Below are positions 10,266 to 19,384 of a stretch of DNA of 64,000 bases, in pieces (positions within the stretch are counted from its first letter, which is position 1; the number at the start of each line of letters is the position of its first letter). The position numbers and the translations under genes are program-made. The DNA lies in contig JACKAN010000003.1 of NCBI GenBank assembly GCA_020635055.1, forward strand, positions 124,001 to 188,000, given 5' to 3'. The notes beneath the pieces are model-generated. The model was not told the DNA's origin, did no database searches, and worked only from the letters and a program-made list of their open reading frames with translations. The stretch comes from Pseudobdellovibrionaceae bacterium (GTDB taxonomy: Bacteria > Bdellovibrionota > Bdellovibrionia > Bdellovibrionales > UBA1609).

Positions 10266-10863
10266 GTTTGTTGTTTTTATTTGTTTGCTTTTGCAGGTTT
10301 TATTTGCTCATGCGTCACCATGGAATGTTGGATTAAAGGGTGGTTTTGGTGGAACGGGAATTAAAAAAACGGTAGATCTAGATCAGGGGAACGTGGATGC
10401 TAGTCGCAGTGAGGGGCCTGGAGTTATTGGAATTAGTCTAGAAAAAGTGGTTAGTGATCGCTGGAGTCTAGCTATTGAACATAGACGCGGTTTCCGCTTT
10501 GGACCTTTTTCATCAGGTGTCGGTTTTACGGACGTCACTTATAGATGGTTTTATATGGCGGCCGCTCCAGCATTAGTTTTAAAGTCATCAGACAGTTATA
10601 TATTTACTAAAAAATGGGTTCCTTTTTTGGGGTTTTCTAGTGGCATTGCTTTTGGCTCTATCCATAGGGAGGGGGATAAGGTTTCAAGTGTTGATTCCTC
10701 CGGTATTATAATGGGCACAAAATTAGGGATTGATTATCATTACAAAAGTAATATGATTTTACGACCGGAAGTTATTGTCTCTTCAACATTTATGAATTCA
10801 GGAAATGTGCCATCATCCATGTCTGAATTTGGTTTGATGTTTGGGGCTCTCTTTCACTATTAA
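10249..10863 (+). CDS. Outer-membrane beta-barrel protein, third gene of envelope operon
   Basis: 204 residues, signal peptide ending AHA-SPW around residue 23 (ATG at 10249 or 10255; both lie inside the upstream gene, which it overlaps by 11-17 bases). The mature part shows alternating hydrophobic strands (WNVGLKGGFGG, WSLAIEHRRGF, TKLGIDYHY) and ends FGLMFGALFHY with a terminal aromatic, the usual outer-membrane insertion signal. Size fits an 8-strand OmpA/OmpW-like barrel. Together with the lipoprotein and the FliG-like inner-membrane protein it would make an outer-to-inner membrane set. Confidence 0.65.
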   Translation: MIMPLKFVVFICLLLQVLFAHASPWNVGLKGGFGGTGIKKTVDLDQGNVDASRSEGPGVIGISLEKVVSDRWSLAIEHRRGFRFGPFSSGVGFTDVTYRWFYMAAAPALVLKSSDSYIFTKKWVPFLGFSSGIAFGSIHREGDKVSSVDSSGIIMGTKLGIDYHYKSNMILRPEVIVSSTFMNSGNVPSSMSEFGLMFGALFHY

Positions 10864-11049
10864 AACAATAACAAAGTCTGTTCAATTATTGGACACACAT
10901 TATGTGCGCCGCGAAAAACCCCCTAAGCACATCTGTAAGCTATGCCAGATAAAGCTTTAAAAGCACTCAACAAAAATCTTAATTTCTACAAATTAATTAT
11001 AGACAGACGACTTAAAGAATTTTAAAACATTTATGTTAATGAAAACTTA

Positions 11050-11632
11050 TTGAAATACGTCTTGCGTACACTTCGTCAGGAACGGAATTATATGGATAGA
11101 AGATACGTTGTTGCGGCTGGTTTAGTAGGTCTCCTAATTGCACTCGCCGTTTTTATTCAGCTTTTAGCTACTAACAAAATTGTTATTGGCTACAACGAGG
11201 GCTATCAGCCCGATCAACCCATTCCCTTTTCCCATGAGATTCATGCTGGGCAGAACAAAATTAATTGTCAATTTTGTCACACGACGGCAGCGGTTTCACG
11301 ACATGCGTCTGTCCCTAGTCTTAATATATGTATGAATTGCCATCTTACAATCAATGGTAAATCTGAAGAGGGAAAGAAGCACATCGAACATTTGCGCGAG
11401 TCATTTAATAACAACACTCCTGTTGAATAGCAGAAAGTAACTCCTTGATCATGTGAAATTGTCCATGCACACATTGCTAAAGGGAAGGAAGCATCCAAAC
11501 CTGCCAGCGGATTCCGTGGAAACCATGGCTACTGTTTTCAATGGTCGACCTTTCTATGGGCTCAATTGTGTAAATTGCCATCGTCAACCTGAGAATAATG
11601 CACCCGTTACCTGCGGAACTTGTCACTACTGA
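11050..11632 (+). pseudogene. actA: actA, Alternative Complex III multihaem cytochrome c, decayed
   Basis: The N-terminal part (TTG 11050 or ATG 11092, to 11430) has one signal-anchor helix and two haem motifs, CQFCH and CMNCH, in the ActA context PFSHEIHAGxNKIxCQFCH. It ends at TAG 11428-11430, where a Trp codon is expected (PVE-W). Downstream, matching residues continue in other frames: DHVKLSMH, VETMATVFNGRPF, then NCVNCHRQPENNAPVTCGTCHY stopping at 11632. The third CxxCH is corrupted to a CCAAACCTGCC string near 11495. At least one stop and two frameshifts are needed. Without ActA the complex should not work, unless a second copy exists elsewhere or the region is mis-sequenced. Confidence 0.8.
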
Positions 11633-11641
11633 GAAAGAATT

Positions 11642-12836
11642 GTGGAAAAGGATCACCTAAATATTGGATGCGGTTTAGAGCAGTGGAGAAAGGTCACGGT
11701 TTCTGAGGTGGCAGAAGAGTTTTTTGACGAGTCCTTTGCTCCTAAAGGATGCCAACAGTGGTTTTTTGCTCGCCGTGAATTTTTTAAAACTATAGAACCA
11801 GTCTTCCTCCACTTCTTTTGGTTGTGTAAGAAGACAGGCTCAAAAAATTTATTCCCTATGTTAAAGAGACCCAGATATTGTTCCCAGGCATTGCCAACCC
11901 ACTATGCTTCCACCATTTTTTGATGGAAATAAGTTTTTTGGTACGGTGGTAACAACACGTGGTAGGCCTATTCAATTGGGAAATGATTTACATCCTTCAA
12001 ATAAAGGCCATGTCTTCGGCGCGAGCCCATGCGGTTTTTTATTAGAGAGTTTGTACGATCGATCAGCTTACAGAAGCCAGTACAAAGAAATTTACTTAAT
12101 AGCACAAAAAACCAATCCAATGCTATAGCGATAAGTTGGGAAGACTTAGACGAAAAAGGCTGGTGGCAGCCCTTAAAGCGAGAATTCAGCATTTTTTAAC
12201 CTCAACAATAAATTCTCCTTCTACAAAAGTTTGGGTTAAACAGTTTGCTCAAATTTTCTATGAAGCAATACACTTGGGAAGCGCAATCAAGGCCAAGTTC
12301 GTGATGCTCAAGAAAATCATATGGACAAGATATTTGCGACCGAACTGATAAATCAAAGTACGTGTCCCTAGGCGCAGACTTTTTGGGAACTTATTTATCG
12401 CCCACAAATTTACAAAGCAGTTTAGCTCTACTCGATCTCTGGCGAAAAAGATAGTAAAGCTTGTTTTTGAACCCATGCTTTCATTAACGGGTTCAATGCC
12501 GATCAAAAGATTTTCTAGCGTAGAGGCCACACAGTTGGCTGATGTAGCTATGGGATTGGCTTATCAAATATAGTGATTTCTCAAGAAGAAATATAAGTAT
12601 ATAAATTCACCAGCAGCAAGAAGATGCTCTGGAGGCCTTTTCTGAAGTTTACAATGATTAAGGTATTACTAAAGAAGCCTTTGTTAAAGTCCTTTGAAGA
12701 ACTATGGGCAAATAAAAGGACAAAAGTCTTGTCTCTAACAGATTGGATAGCCTGAAACAGCCAACTCACTAAGTTAAATATTGCAGTCAATTTCCCTAAA
12801 CTCATTTTAGAAAATGACATGAAACTTTGGATATGA
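11642..12836 (+). pseudogene. actB: actB 5' part (molybdopterin-like half), heavily frameshifted
   Basis: Fragments in all three + frames match the expected order of the ActB N-terminal domain: PKYWM/GLEQWR, FARREFFKT, IPYVKE and PGIANP, FDGNKFFGTVVTTRGRPIQLGNDLHPSNKG, SWEDL, LTSTINSPSTK, KYVSLGADFLGT, FEPMLSLTGS, DVAMGLAYQI, ELWANKG. They are separated by many single-base slips and stops over about 1.2 kb, whereas the 3' part from 12837 is open. Total span matches a ~1000-residue ActB. Either old pseudogenisation of the 5' half only or a local assembly error; see findings. Confidence 0.75.
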
Positions 12837-14723
12837 AATTCAAGTTACACTTCTTATCAAGGCAGAGATGAAGAGCTTAAACAATTAGTTGCAGATATTA
12901 ATGCCGGTAAAGTTAAAACTCTGGTGATTCAAGGCACTAACCCAATATACTCTGCTCCTAAAAGCTTGGGGCTTACAGAGGCCTTTAAAAAGTTACAAAA
13001 TATAGTTTATGTGGGGACTCATTTAGACGAAACTGCGAAGATGGCAAACCTTATAGCCTCTGAACATCACTCTCTTGAAAACTGGGGGGATGCGGAGGTA
13101 CAAAAGGGAGTGTTAAGTCTACAGCAACCCACCATTGAACCCCTTAATAAAACTAGAAGTTTCGAAGATAGTCTTTTGAGCTGGGCTCAACTGGCAGAAA
13201 AAACATCGGGTGGATTGAGCGGAGAAACTTGGTATTCCTACTTGGAAAATAGATGGAAAAATATTTATTCACAAAATCGCGGTCAATCTTTAGCCAGTGG
13301 TGATTTTGCCGAATTTTGGTTTAAAATTAAGCAAGAAGGTGTATTTAACATTTCTACGGGTCGGAACTCAGATAGTGCTGCAAGAAATTTTAATCTAGCT
13401 GCATTGTCTACTATTAAAAAATCAAAAGCTAGCGACTACGAATTTGTATCTTATGAAACTGTAGGACTAAGGGATGGATCACTGGCCAACGTATCTTGGT
13501 TACAAGAGTTTTCTGACCCAGTATCTAGAATTAGTTGGGACAATTATTTATGTGTTTCACCAAAAACAGCATCTAAAGAAAATTTAAAAGATGGCCAGGT
13601 GGTTGTGTTTAAAGTGGGTGATACTGAAAAAGAATTACCAGTTTTTATTCAACCAGGTCAACATGACAATGTGTTGGCAGTAGCTATTGGATATGGGCGA
13701 ACAGCTGCGGGAAAAGTGGCGAATGGTGTTGGCGTAGCTATTATGGATTTAGCTAGTACGGATCAAAATTATTTTGTTCATTCAGGAATGCCTGTTACAA
13801 TTAAAAAAACAAACAAGTTTATTCCACTCGCCAACGTTCAAGGCCATAATTATATGGAAGGTCGTCAGATTGTTGTTGAGAGCACTTTAGAACAATTTAA
13901 AAAGGCACCAGACAAGGTTGTTCATAGACATAAAATTATGTCAATGTGGGATAAAATAGAATACAAAACATATAAATGGGCAATGTCTATTGATTTGAAC
14001 TCATGTACGGGATGTGGAACCTGTACAATTGCCTGTCAGTCGGAAAATAACATTCCAACCGTTGGCAAAAAATATTTGTTACAAGGTCGTGAGATGACTT
14101 GGATGAGGATTGACAGGTATTATGTTGGCAATCCAGAAGATCCCGATACGGTTTATCAACCGATGGCATGTATGCATTGTGACAATGCTCCATGTGAAAC
14201 TGTTTGTCCTGTAGCTGCAACGACTCATAGTGAAGAGGGCATCAATGAAATGACTTATAACCGTTGTGTGGGTACTCGTTATTGTGCCAACAACTGTCCT
14301 TATAAGGTTAGAAGATTTAATTGGTTTAGCTATACAAATCTTCAGTCACCATTACATATGGTTCTCAATCCAGAAGTTACAGTAAGACATAGAGGTGTAA
14401 TGGAAAAATGCACATTCTGTGTCCATAGAATAAAAAGTAAAAAAATAGAAGCTATTGCCCAAGCTAGAGAATTCAGAGCTAAAGATGTAAAAACGGCCTG
14501 CCAGCAAAGTTGTCCGGCGGATGCGATTGTTTTTGGTGATATGAACGATCCTGAAAGTGAAGTTTCTAAAGAATTTCAAGATGTAAGAAATTACAGTTTA
14601 CTGGAAGAATTAAACACAGTTCCCGCTTTGCGCTACAAATACAAAGTAAGAAATAGCGAGCAATTAAAAGGTGGAGATCATCATGGTCACGACAGCCAAA
14701 GTAAGGGAGGAGAACACTCATGA
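12837..14723 (+). CDS. actB: ActB C-terminal part, iron-sulfur subunit of Alternative Complex III
   Basis: Open from 12837 (reads NSSYTSYQGRDEEL) to TGA 14723; GTG at 12924 is the first start-like codon but has no clear ribosome site. It contains the end of the catalytically inert molybdopterin-like domain and then four Cys clusters of the ferredoxin-like domain: CTGCGTCTIAC, CMHCDNAPCETVC, CVGTRYCANNC, CTFCVHRI plus CQQSCP (about 14000-14520). These bind up to four Fe-S clusters passing electrons from menaquinol. The stop overlaps the actC start (ATGA). As the upstream half is broken, the product would be truncated unless the decay is an artefact. Confidence 0.85.
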   Translation, partial: NSSYTSYQGRDEELKQLVADINAGKVKTLVIQGTNPIYSAPKSLGLTEAFKKLQNIVYVGTHLDETAKMANLIASEHHSLENWGDAEVQKGVLSLQQPTIEPLNKTRSFEDSLLSWAQLAEKTSGGLSGETWYSYLENRWKNIYSQNRGQSLASGDFAEFWFKIKQEGVFNISTGRNSDSAARNFNLAALSTIKKSKASDYEFVSYETVGLRDGSLANVSWLQEFSDPVSRISWDNYLCVSPKTASKENLKDGQVVVFKVGDTEKELPVFIQPGQHDNVLAVAIGYGRTAAGKVANGVGVAIMDLASTDQNYFVHSGMPVTIKKTNKFIPLANVQGHNYMEGRQIVVESTLEQFKKAPDKVVHRHKIMSMWDKIEYKTYKWAMSIDLNSCTGCGTCTIACQSENNIPTVGKKYLLQGREMTWMRIDRYYVGNPEDPDTVYQPMACMHCDNAPCETVCPVAATTHSEEGINEMTYNRCVGTRYCANNCPYKVRRFNWFSYTNLQSPLHMVLNPEVTVRHRGVMEKCTFCVHRIKSKKIEAIAQAREFRAKDVKTACQQSCPADAIVFGDMNDPESEVSKEFQDVRNYSLLEELNTVPALRYKYKVRNSEQLKGGDHHGHDSQSKGGEHS

Positions 14724-16090
14724 TTAAAAGAGAACCTCTCATTTGGGGCAAAAAAACATACAAAGATATTACAGATGACATTTGTTCGCTGGTTGAAAAC
14801 TTTCCTGGCGTTCCTTACTTTATTACTTTATTGACGGCAAATGGAGTATTTGCCTTTTACCTTTGTGTTCTTGCAGCCATAGTTTTGACTGGTATGGGGC
14901 TTATGGGGGTAAATTCTCCTGTGGGTTGGGGTACGGACATTGTTACTTTCGTGTTCTGGATTGGTATTGGTCACGCGGGAACATTAATTTCTGCCATTTT
15001 ATTTTTGTTTCGTCAAAAATGGCGGATGTCGATTGCGAGATCTGCAGAGGCCATGACAGTTTTTGCAGTTATGACAGCCGGTTTATTTCCGATACTTCAC
15101 ACTGGTAGACCCTGGTTGGCTTATTGGTTGTTGCCATACCCTAATCAAAGAGGTCCGCTTTGGGTGAATTTCCGCTCTCCTCTGATCTGGGACGTTTTTG
15201 CAGTTTCTACTTACGCTACAGTTTCTATTGTGTTTTGGTATGTGGGATTAGTTCCTGATTTGGCCACCATTCGCGATCGTGCTAAAAATATTTGGCGCAA
15301 AAAAATATATGGCATCTTATCACTTGGTTGGAGAGGTACTGGCCGCAACTGGAACCATTACGAAATGGTTTACATGTTATTGGCTGGTTTATCTACACCA
15401 CTGGTTTTATCGGTTCACTCAATTGTATCTTTTGACTTTGCCGTCGCTCAACTTCCGGGTTGGCACACAACTATTTTTCCGCCTTACTTTGTAGCAGGAG
15501 CCATCTTTTCTGGTTTTGGAATGGTGGTGACATTGATGGTGATCATTCGCGAAGTGGTTCCTCTGTACAAACACTATGTAACTTTAAACCACATGGAAAA
15601 TATGAATAAAATTATTATGTCTACGGGCATGATGGTCGGTTATGCCTATGGTTCTGAATTTTTTATCGCTTGGTACTCTGGGTCCAGTTATGAACAGTAC
15701 GCTTTTGTTAACCGCGCTTTTGGACCTTACTGGTGGGCGTATTGGATTATGGTAAGTTGTAACGTTTTTATTCCTCAGTTGTTTTGGTTTAAAAAAGTAC
15801 GACGTTGTATACCAGCCATGTTTGTAATTTCTATTTTTGTTAATATAGGAATGTGGTTTGAACGTTATGTAATTACAGTAACTTCATTGCATAGAGACTT
15901 TTTGCCTGCAAATTGGGGCATGTTTAAGATGACTTTCTACGATATAGGAGCGGTAGTTGGGAGTTTCGGCATGTTCTTTACTTTTTTCTTACTTTACATT
16001 CGTACATTACCTGGAATTTCAATGGCTGAAGTGAAACCGGTATTGAATGTTAGCCGTGAAGAAGGAGATAAGATCAATGTCCTTGCATAA
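14720..16090 (+). CDS. actC: ActC, NrfD/PsrC-like integral membrane quinol-oxidising subunit
   Basis: 456 residues with about ten hydrophobic helices, charged loops and the ActC/NrfD-type signature around GIGHAGTLISAILFL (near residue 87) and HTGRPWLAYWLLP (near 130). In ACIII this subunit binds menaquinol and is a candidate proton-translocating element. It overlaps actB by 4 bases and actD by 14. Length and order (actA-B-C-D-E-F) are as in known act operons. Intact. Confidence 0.93.
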   Translation: MIKREPLIWGKKTYKDITDDICSLVENFPGVPYFITLLTANGVFAFYLCVLAAIVLTGMGLMGVNSPVGWGTDIVTFVFWIGIGHAGTLISAILFLFRQKWRMSIARSAEAMTVFAVMTAGLFPILHTGRPWLAYWLLPYPNQRGPLWVNFRSPLIWDVFAVSTYATVSIVFWYVGLVPDLATIRDRAKNIWRKKIYGILSLGWRGTGRNWNHYEMVYMLLAGLSTPLVLSVHSIVSFDFAVAQLPGWHTTIFPPYFVAGAIFSGFGMVVTLMVIIREVVPLYKHYVTLNHMENMNKIIMSTGMMVGYAYGSEFFIAWYSGSSYEQYAFVNRAFGPYWWAYWIMVSCNVFIPQLFWFKKVRRCIPAMFVISIFVNIGMWFERYVITVTSLHRDFLPANWGMFKMTFYDIGAVVGSFGMFFTFFLLYIRTLPGISMAEVKPVLNVSREEGDKINVLA

Positions 16091-16640
16091 TATGATAACC
16101 AAAATAGAAAATCTTCTTCGCTCAAAAACAACTACTGGTTATGTTGGTATATGGGAAGATGAGCATAAAATGATTTCTGCAGCCCGCGAAGCCAAAGCCG
16201 CAGGCTGTACTAAGTTTGATGCTATTACTCCTTTTCCTATGCACGAAGTGGATGAGGCCATAGGAATTAAAAGGTCTTACATTCCATGGATAACTTTTAT
16301 ATTTGGTACAACGGGATGTATTATTGGAATTTGGTCTACTTGGTGGACCTCCGCTGTAGATTGGGCGCTAATTATAGGTGGAAAGCCAATGATGTCTTTT
16401 CCAGCATTTATTCCGATTGTTTTTGAGTGTACAATATTATTGGCAGCATTAAGTTCTGTGGGAGCCCTATTTTTTATTTGTGGAATACCAAAAGTAGATC
16501 CTCCAGTGATTGACCCCGACTTAACCAGCCATAAATTTGCCTTGTTTGTCCCGGAAAATGACACTTTCTATGATGAACAGAAATTAGAGAAAATTTTTAA
16601 AGATCATGGTGCAACAGCCACTCGTAAAGCGGAGTTATAA
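16077..16640 (+). CDS. actD: ActD, Alternative Complex III membrane subunit (DUF3341)
   Basis: 187 residues from ATG 16077, chosen over the longer frame from 16047 because GAAGGAGA sits at 16059-16067 just before it. The soluble start contains KFDAITPFPMHEVDEA, the hallmark of ActD, followed by two membrane helices (WITFIFGTTGCIIGIWSTWW and FPAFIPIVFECTILLAALSS) and a short acidic tail. It associates with ActC/F; precise role unknown. The start overlaps the actC stop. Confidence 0.93.
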   Translation: MSLHNMITKIENLLRSKTTTGYVGIWEDEHKMISAAREAKAAGCTKFDAITPFPMHEVDEAIGIKRSYIPWITFIFGTTGCIIGIWSTWWTSAVDWALIIGGKPMMSFPAFIPIVFECTILLAALSSVGALFFICGIPKVDPPVIDPDLTSHKFALFVPENDTFYDEQKLEKIFKDHGATATRKAEL

Positions 16641-16641
16641 T

Positions 16642-17193
16642 ATGATGGCTCGAATAGTTTTTATCACAGGTTTTAGCCTTTTTTTATTCGCTTGTAATGG
16701 GGGTAAAAATCAAACCAATATTGAGTTAATGCCAGATATGTTTGACCAAGAGTCATTGAAGTCTCAAGATTGGGACCCCAAGCAGGGCGGTAAAGGCAGC
16801 AATTTGGTTCCGCCAGAAAATACAGTGCCTAGGGGAATCGCCTATCCAAAACATATGGAAGATATGACCGAAGCTGAAGAAAAGTTAAAAAATCCCTATA
16901 ACAATGATTTTACACCTCCCATAATTGAATTAGGGAAAAGCAAATACGAAGTTTACTGTGGATTGTGTCATGGCCCTCAAGGGGACGGAAAGGGATTAGT
17001 GGGTTTAAAAATGCTAGTACCACCACGAAATTTCTTGGAAGATCGAGTTAAAAATTTTAGCGACGGTAGGATTTATTGGGCCATAGTTAAAGGCATGGGA
17101 ACTATGGGTAGCTACGCCAATCAGCTTCTTACAGAAAAAGAGCGTTGGGCAGTAGTTAATTATGTGCGCACTTTACAAAAGCAGAGTCAGTAA
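16642..17193 (+). CDS. actE: ActE, monohaem cytochrome c lipoprotein of Alternative Complex III
   Basis: 183 residues from ATG 16642 (MMARIVF), with GGAG at 16631. The signal ends FLFAC (Cys19), a lipobox, so it is lipid-anchored. One haem site, CGLCH, within YEVYCGLCHGPQGDGKG (about residue 105), and an axial Met candidate in KGMGTMGSY. ActE passes electrons from the complex to the terminal oxidase. Intact, two bases after the actD stop. Confidence 0.92.
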   Translation: MMARIVFITGFSLFLFACNGGKNQTNIELMPDMFDQESLKSQDWDPKQGGKGSNLVPPENTVPRGIAYPKHMEDMTEAEEKLKNPYNNDFTPPIIELGKSKYEVYCGLCHGPQGDGKGLVGLKMLVPPRNFLEDRVKNFSDGRIYWAIVKGMGTMGSYANQLLTEKERWAVVNYVRTLQKQSQ

Positions 17194-17209
17194 TAAGGAG
17201 AATTAAGTC

Positions 17210-18424
17210 ATGGGTCACAGTCACGGTCATGTAGAAGTTAAAGATCCAGGAGCACTTCAGGTGAGTTCTCGATTAAAAACTTTTTATTCGGTTTTAATGT
17301 TCATTGGTGCAGCCGCCTTTGTTATTACTTTAGCTAGTGGCAATACAGAGCGGGCCTGGCATGCCTACCTTCTGGGATTCTTTTATACCGTATCGCTGTC
17401 CCTTGGTGGTTTATTTTTAGCAGCACTTCAACATATTACAAAAGCCGGTTGGTCGGTAAATGTGCGTAGACTTTTTGAATCGTTTACAGCCTACTTGCCT
17501 TGGGCTGTTGGAATGGGTGCTATTTTGCTAGTTTTTGGATCAGGACATCTTTATGAATGGTTGCACCCCAATGTGGTTGCGGCAGATGCTTTGTTACAGC
17601 ACAAAGCTCCTTATTTAAATAGAACTTTTTTTTGGATAAGATTTTTTGGTTTTTTTGGTCTTTGGATGTATTTTACTAAAGCTATAGTGGGTAGATCTTT
17701 GGAACAGGATAAAACAGGAGAAGTGAATCTCACTCACAAAATGTTGTCCTTTTCTATTCCATTTATAATTACCTTTGCTTTGTCCTACTCTTTCTTTTCT
17801 GTAGATACTTTAATGAGCTTAGAGCCCCATTGGTTTAGTACCATTTTTGGTGTTTATACTTTTGCTGGTTTGTTCCAGAGCACTATTGCTTTTGTTATTA
17901 TTGTTATTGCTTACTTAATATCTAAAAACCGTTTGAGTGGTTTTGTTAATGAAAACCATTTGCACGATTTAGGGAAATTCTTGTTTGCATTTACGGTTTT
18001 TTGGGCCTACATCGCCTTTTCACAATATATGTTGATTTGGTATGCCAATTTGCCAGAGGAAACCGTATTTTTTGAGCCTCGTTCCCATGGTTCTTGGGGA
18101 ATGGTTTCACTGGGTTTGATTCTTTTTAAGTTTATTGTCCCCTTCTTGGCTTTATTACCTCAGTGGGCAAAAAGAAAATTGGATCACTTAGTGGCCGTTT
18201 CTATACTAATTCTAATTATGCAGTTCGTTGATCTTTACTGGTTAATTTACCCCAGTTTAAGTAAAAATAATGAGCTAGTATTTGGGGCCACAGAAGTATT
18301 AGTGTTTTTAGGATTTATTGGCTTGTTTATCTTTAGCGTGGCTCGCTTTTTAAGTAAGCATTCCATAGTTCCATTCAGAGATCCAAGAATACAGGAATCA
18401 ATGCACCACCATGTAGTTTATTAA
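17210..18424 (+). CDS. actF: ActF, integral membrane subunit of Alternative Complex III
   Basis: 404 residues, about ten hydrophobic segments, shorter relative of ActC. AAGGAGAA precedes the ATG at 17210. A His-rich start (GHSHGHVEV) is followed by the membrane core; SFPI-type and DTLMSLEPHWFSTIFGVY motifs near residue 200 are typical of ActF. In many genomes cytochrome c oxidase genes follow actF; here they do not, and an AraC-family regulator follows after a short gap. Confidence 0.92.
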   Translation: MGHSHGHVEVKDPGALQVSSRLKTFYSVLMFIGAAAFVITLASGNTERAWHAYLLGFFYTVSLSLGGLFLAALQHITKAGWSVNVRRLFESFTAYLPWAVGMGAILLVFGSGHLYEWLHPNVVAADALLQHKAPYLNRTFFWIRFFGFFGLWMYFTKAIVGRSLEQDKTGEVNLTHKMLSFSIPFIITFALSYSFFSVDTLMSLEPHWFSTIFGVYTFAGLFQSTIAFVIIVIAYLISKNRLSGFVNENHLHDLGKFLFAFTVFWAYIAFSQYMLIWYANLPEETVFFEPRSHGSWGMVSLGLILFKFIVPFLALLPQWAKRKLDHLVAVSILILIMQFVDLYWLIYPSLSKNNELVFGATEVLVFLGFIGLFIFSVARFLSKHSIVPFRDPRIQESMHHHVVY

Positions 18425-18467
18425 GAGGGGTCCCAGCTCCTCGAAGACTTACAATTATTTATGATAT

Positions 18468-19241
18468 ATGAGTCTAGTCCCTTACATGGAAGCAAATGTG
18501 AATTTTTTGTTTAAAAAATTACGGGAAAATGTGTACTTAATTGAAAAAGAGTATGTCGTAAAAAGCAATACCCACGGAAGTGATATCTCTGGCCCGTATT
18601 GGATGCTTATTGAAACAATAATTCATAGGGGCAAGATTTGGTGGGAAGTCGATGGTAAAAAATATTTCTCAGATCGAAAGAAAGTATATATATTTCTTCC
18701 TGCTTATTCTTGGACAGTTGAACATTATTTAAATAATACAAAAGTTAGCATTAGGGGTTTAATTTCCAAAGCCAGCTTAGATTTTCCTCACCCATCCGTT
18801 CCAATAATGTTTAACTCTAATTCAGATTTGTCGAAGGCATTTAGTGATTTATCAAAATTTTTAAACGAAGCTTTTAATATTCAAGAAATTGGACTTTGCA
18901 CCCGTCCTAGAGCGCTATCTCTTAGAACAAAACAGATTCTAGATCGTGATTTTAAAAATGGCATAAAAATTGGAGATATAGCTTCCAGGTTGAAGACTTC
19001 GTCAGCCATGTTGTCGCGAACATTTAAAACTGACTTTGGATACACTCCTGCTTTTTATAAGAAAGGATTGCGAGTTACTGTTGGAATGTATGAACTAATG
19101 ATGGGTACCCCTCCAATTGATGCGGCTATATTAGCAGGCTATTCAGACCTCGGCCGTTTCTATAAGCAATTTAAACAATATTTGAAACAAACACCAACAG
19201 CTTATTTAGATAAGTCAAAAAACGCCAAGAAATATAAATAA
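18468..19241 (+). CDS. AraC-family transcriptional regulator
   Basis: 257 residues. The N-terminal ~130 residues resemble a cupin-like sensing domain (HRGKIWWEVDGKKYFSDRKK). The C-terminus (about 155-245) holds two helix-turn-helix units: KIGDIASRLKTSSAMLSRTFKTDFGYTP and IDAAILAGYSDLGRFYKQFKQYLKQTP, both canonical AraC patterns. Its last 15 codons and downstream sequence are repeated at 25248-25373, ahead of the gene at 25331. Ligand and targets unknown; the adjacent act operon or the small secreted protein are candidates. Confidence 0.85.
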   Translation: MSLVPYMEANVNFLFKKLRENVYLIEKEYVVKSNTHGSDISGPYWMLIETIIHRGKIWWEVDGKKYFSDRKKVYIFLPAYSWTVEHYLNNTKVSIRGLISKASLDFPHPSVPIMFNSNSDLSKAFSDLSKFLNEAFNIQEIGLCTRPRALSLRTKQILDRDFKNGIKIGDIASRLKTSSAMLSRTFKTDFGYTPAFYKKGLRVTVGMYELMMGTPPIDAAILAGYSDLGRFYKQFKQYLKQTPTAYLDKSKNAKKYK

Positions 19242-19323
19242 TATTTAGATATAGATGTTTGGAGTAAAAGGGGGGATTTTATGAAATACATTATATTGGC
19301 ATTATTAGTTGTTCAATTTTTTT
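19197..19323 (+). repeat. Direct repeat DR-L (127 bp) flanking the accessory block
   Basis: Starts ACAGCTTATTTAGATAAG inside the AraC gene and runs through its stop, the spacer and the first 14 codons of a small secreted protein, to a T-run. Its partner is 25248-25373, with fewer than ten differences by eye. The 5.9 kb between them is the accessory block. Confidence 0.9.
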
Positions 19324-19325
19324 GA
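19281..19325 (+). pseudogene. Truncated 5' end of the secreted-protein gene (partner of 25331)
   Basis: MKYIILALLVVQFF then TGA. The intact copy at 25331 begins MKFNILALLVVQFF and carries on. The break is exactly where the direct repeat ends, so this is the cut 5' stub of a gene. Confidence 0.8.
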
Positions 19326-19384
19326 TAGCCTAAGTGTGGTCCGGTGAATCATTTCGGAGATTTGGTTTCCAATAAAAAAATCAA

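Noticed and set aside
10864..11049. tRNA or small-RNA gene upstream of actA
   Set aside because: No cloverleaf or T-loop (GGTTCGAATCC-type) sequence is present; I found no tRNA anywhere in the window.
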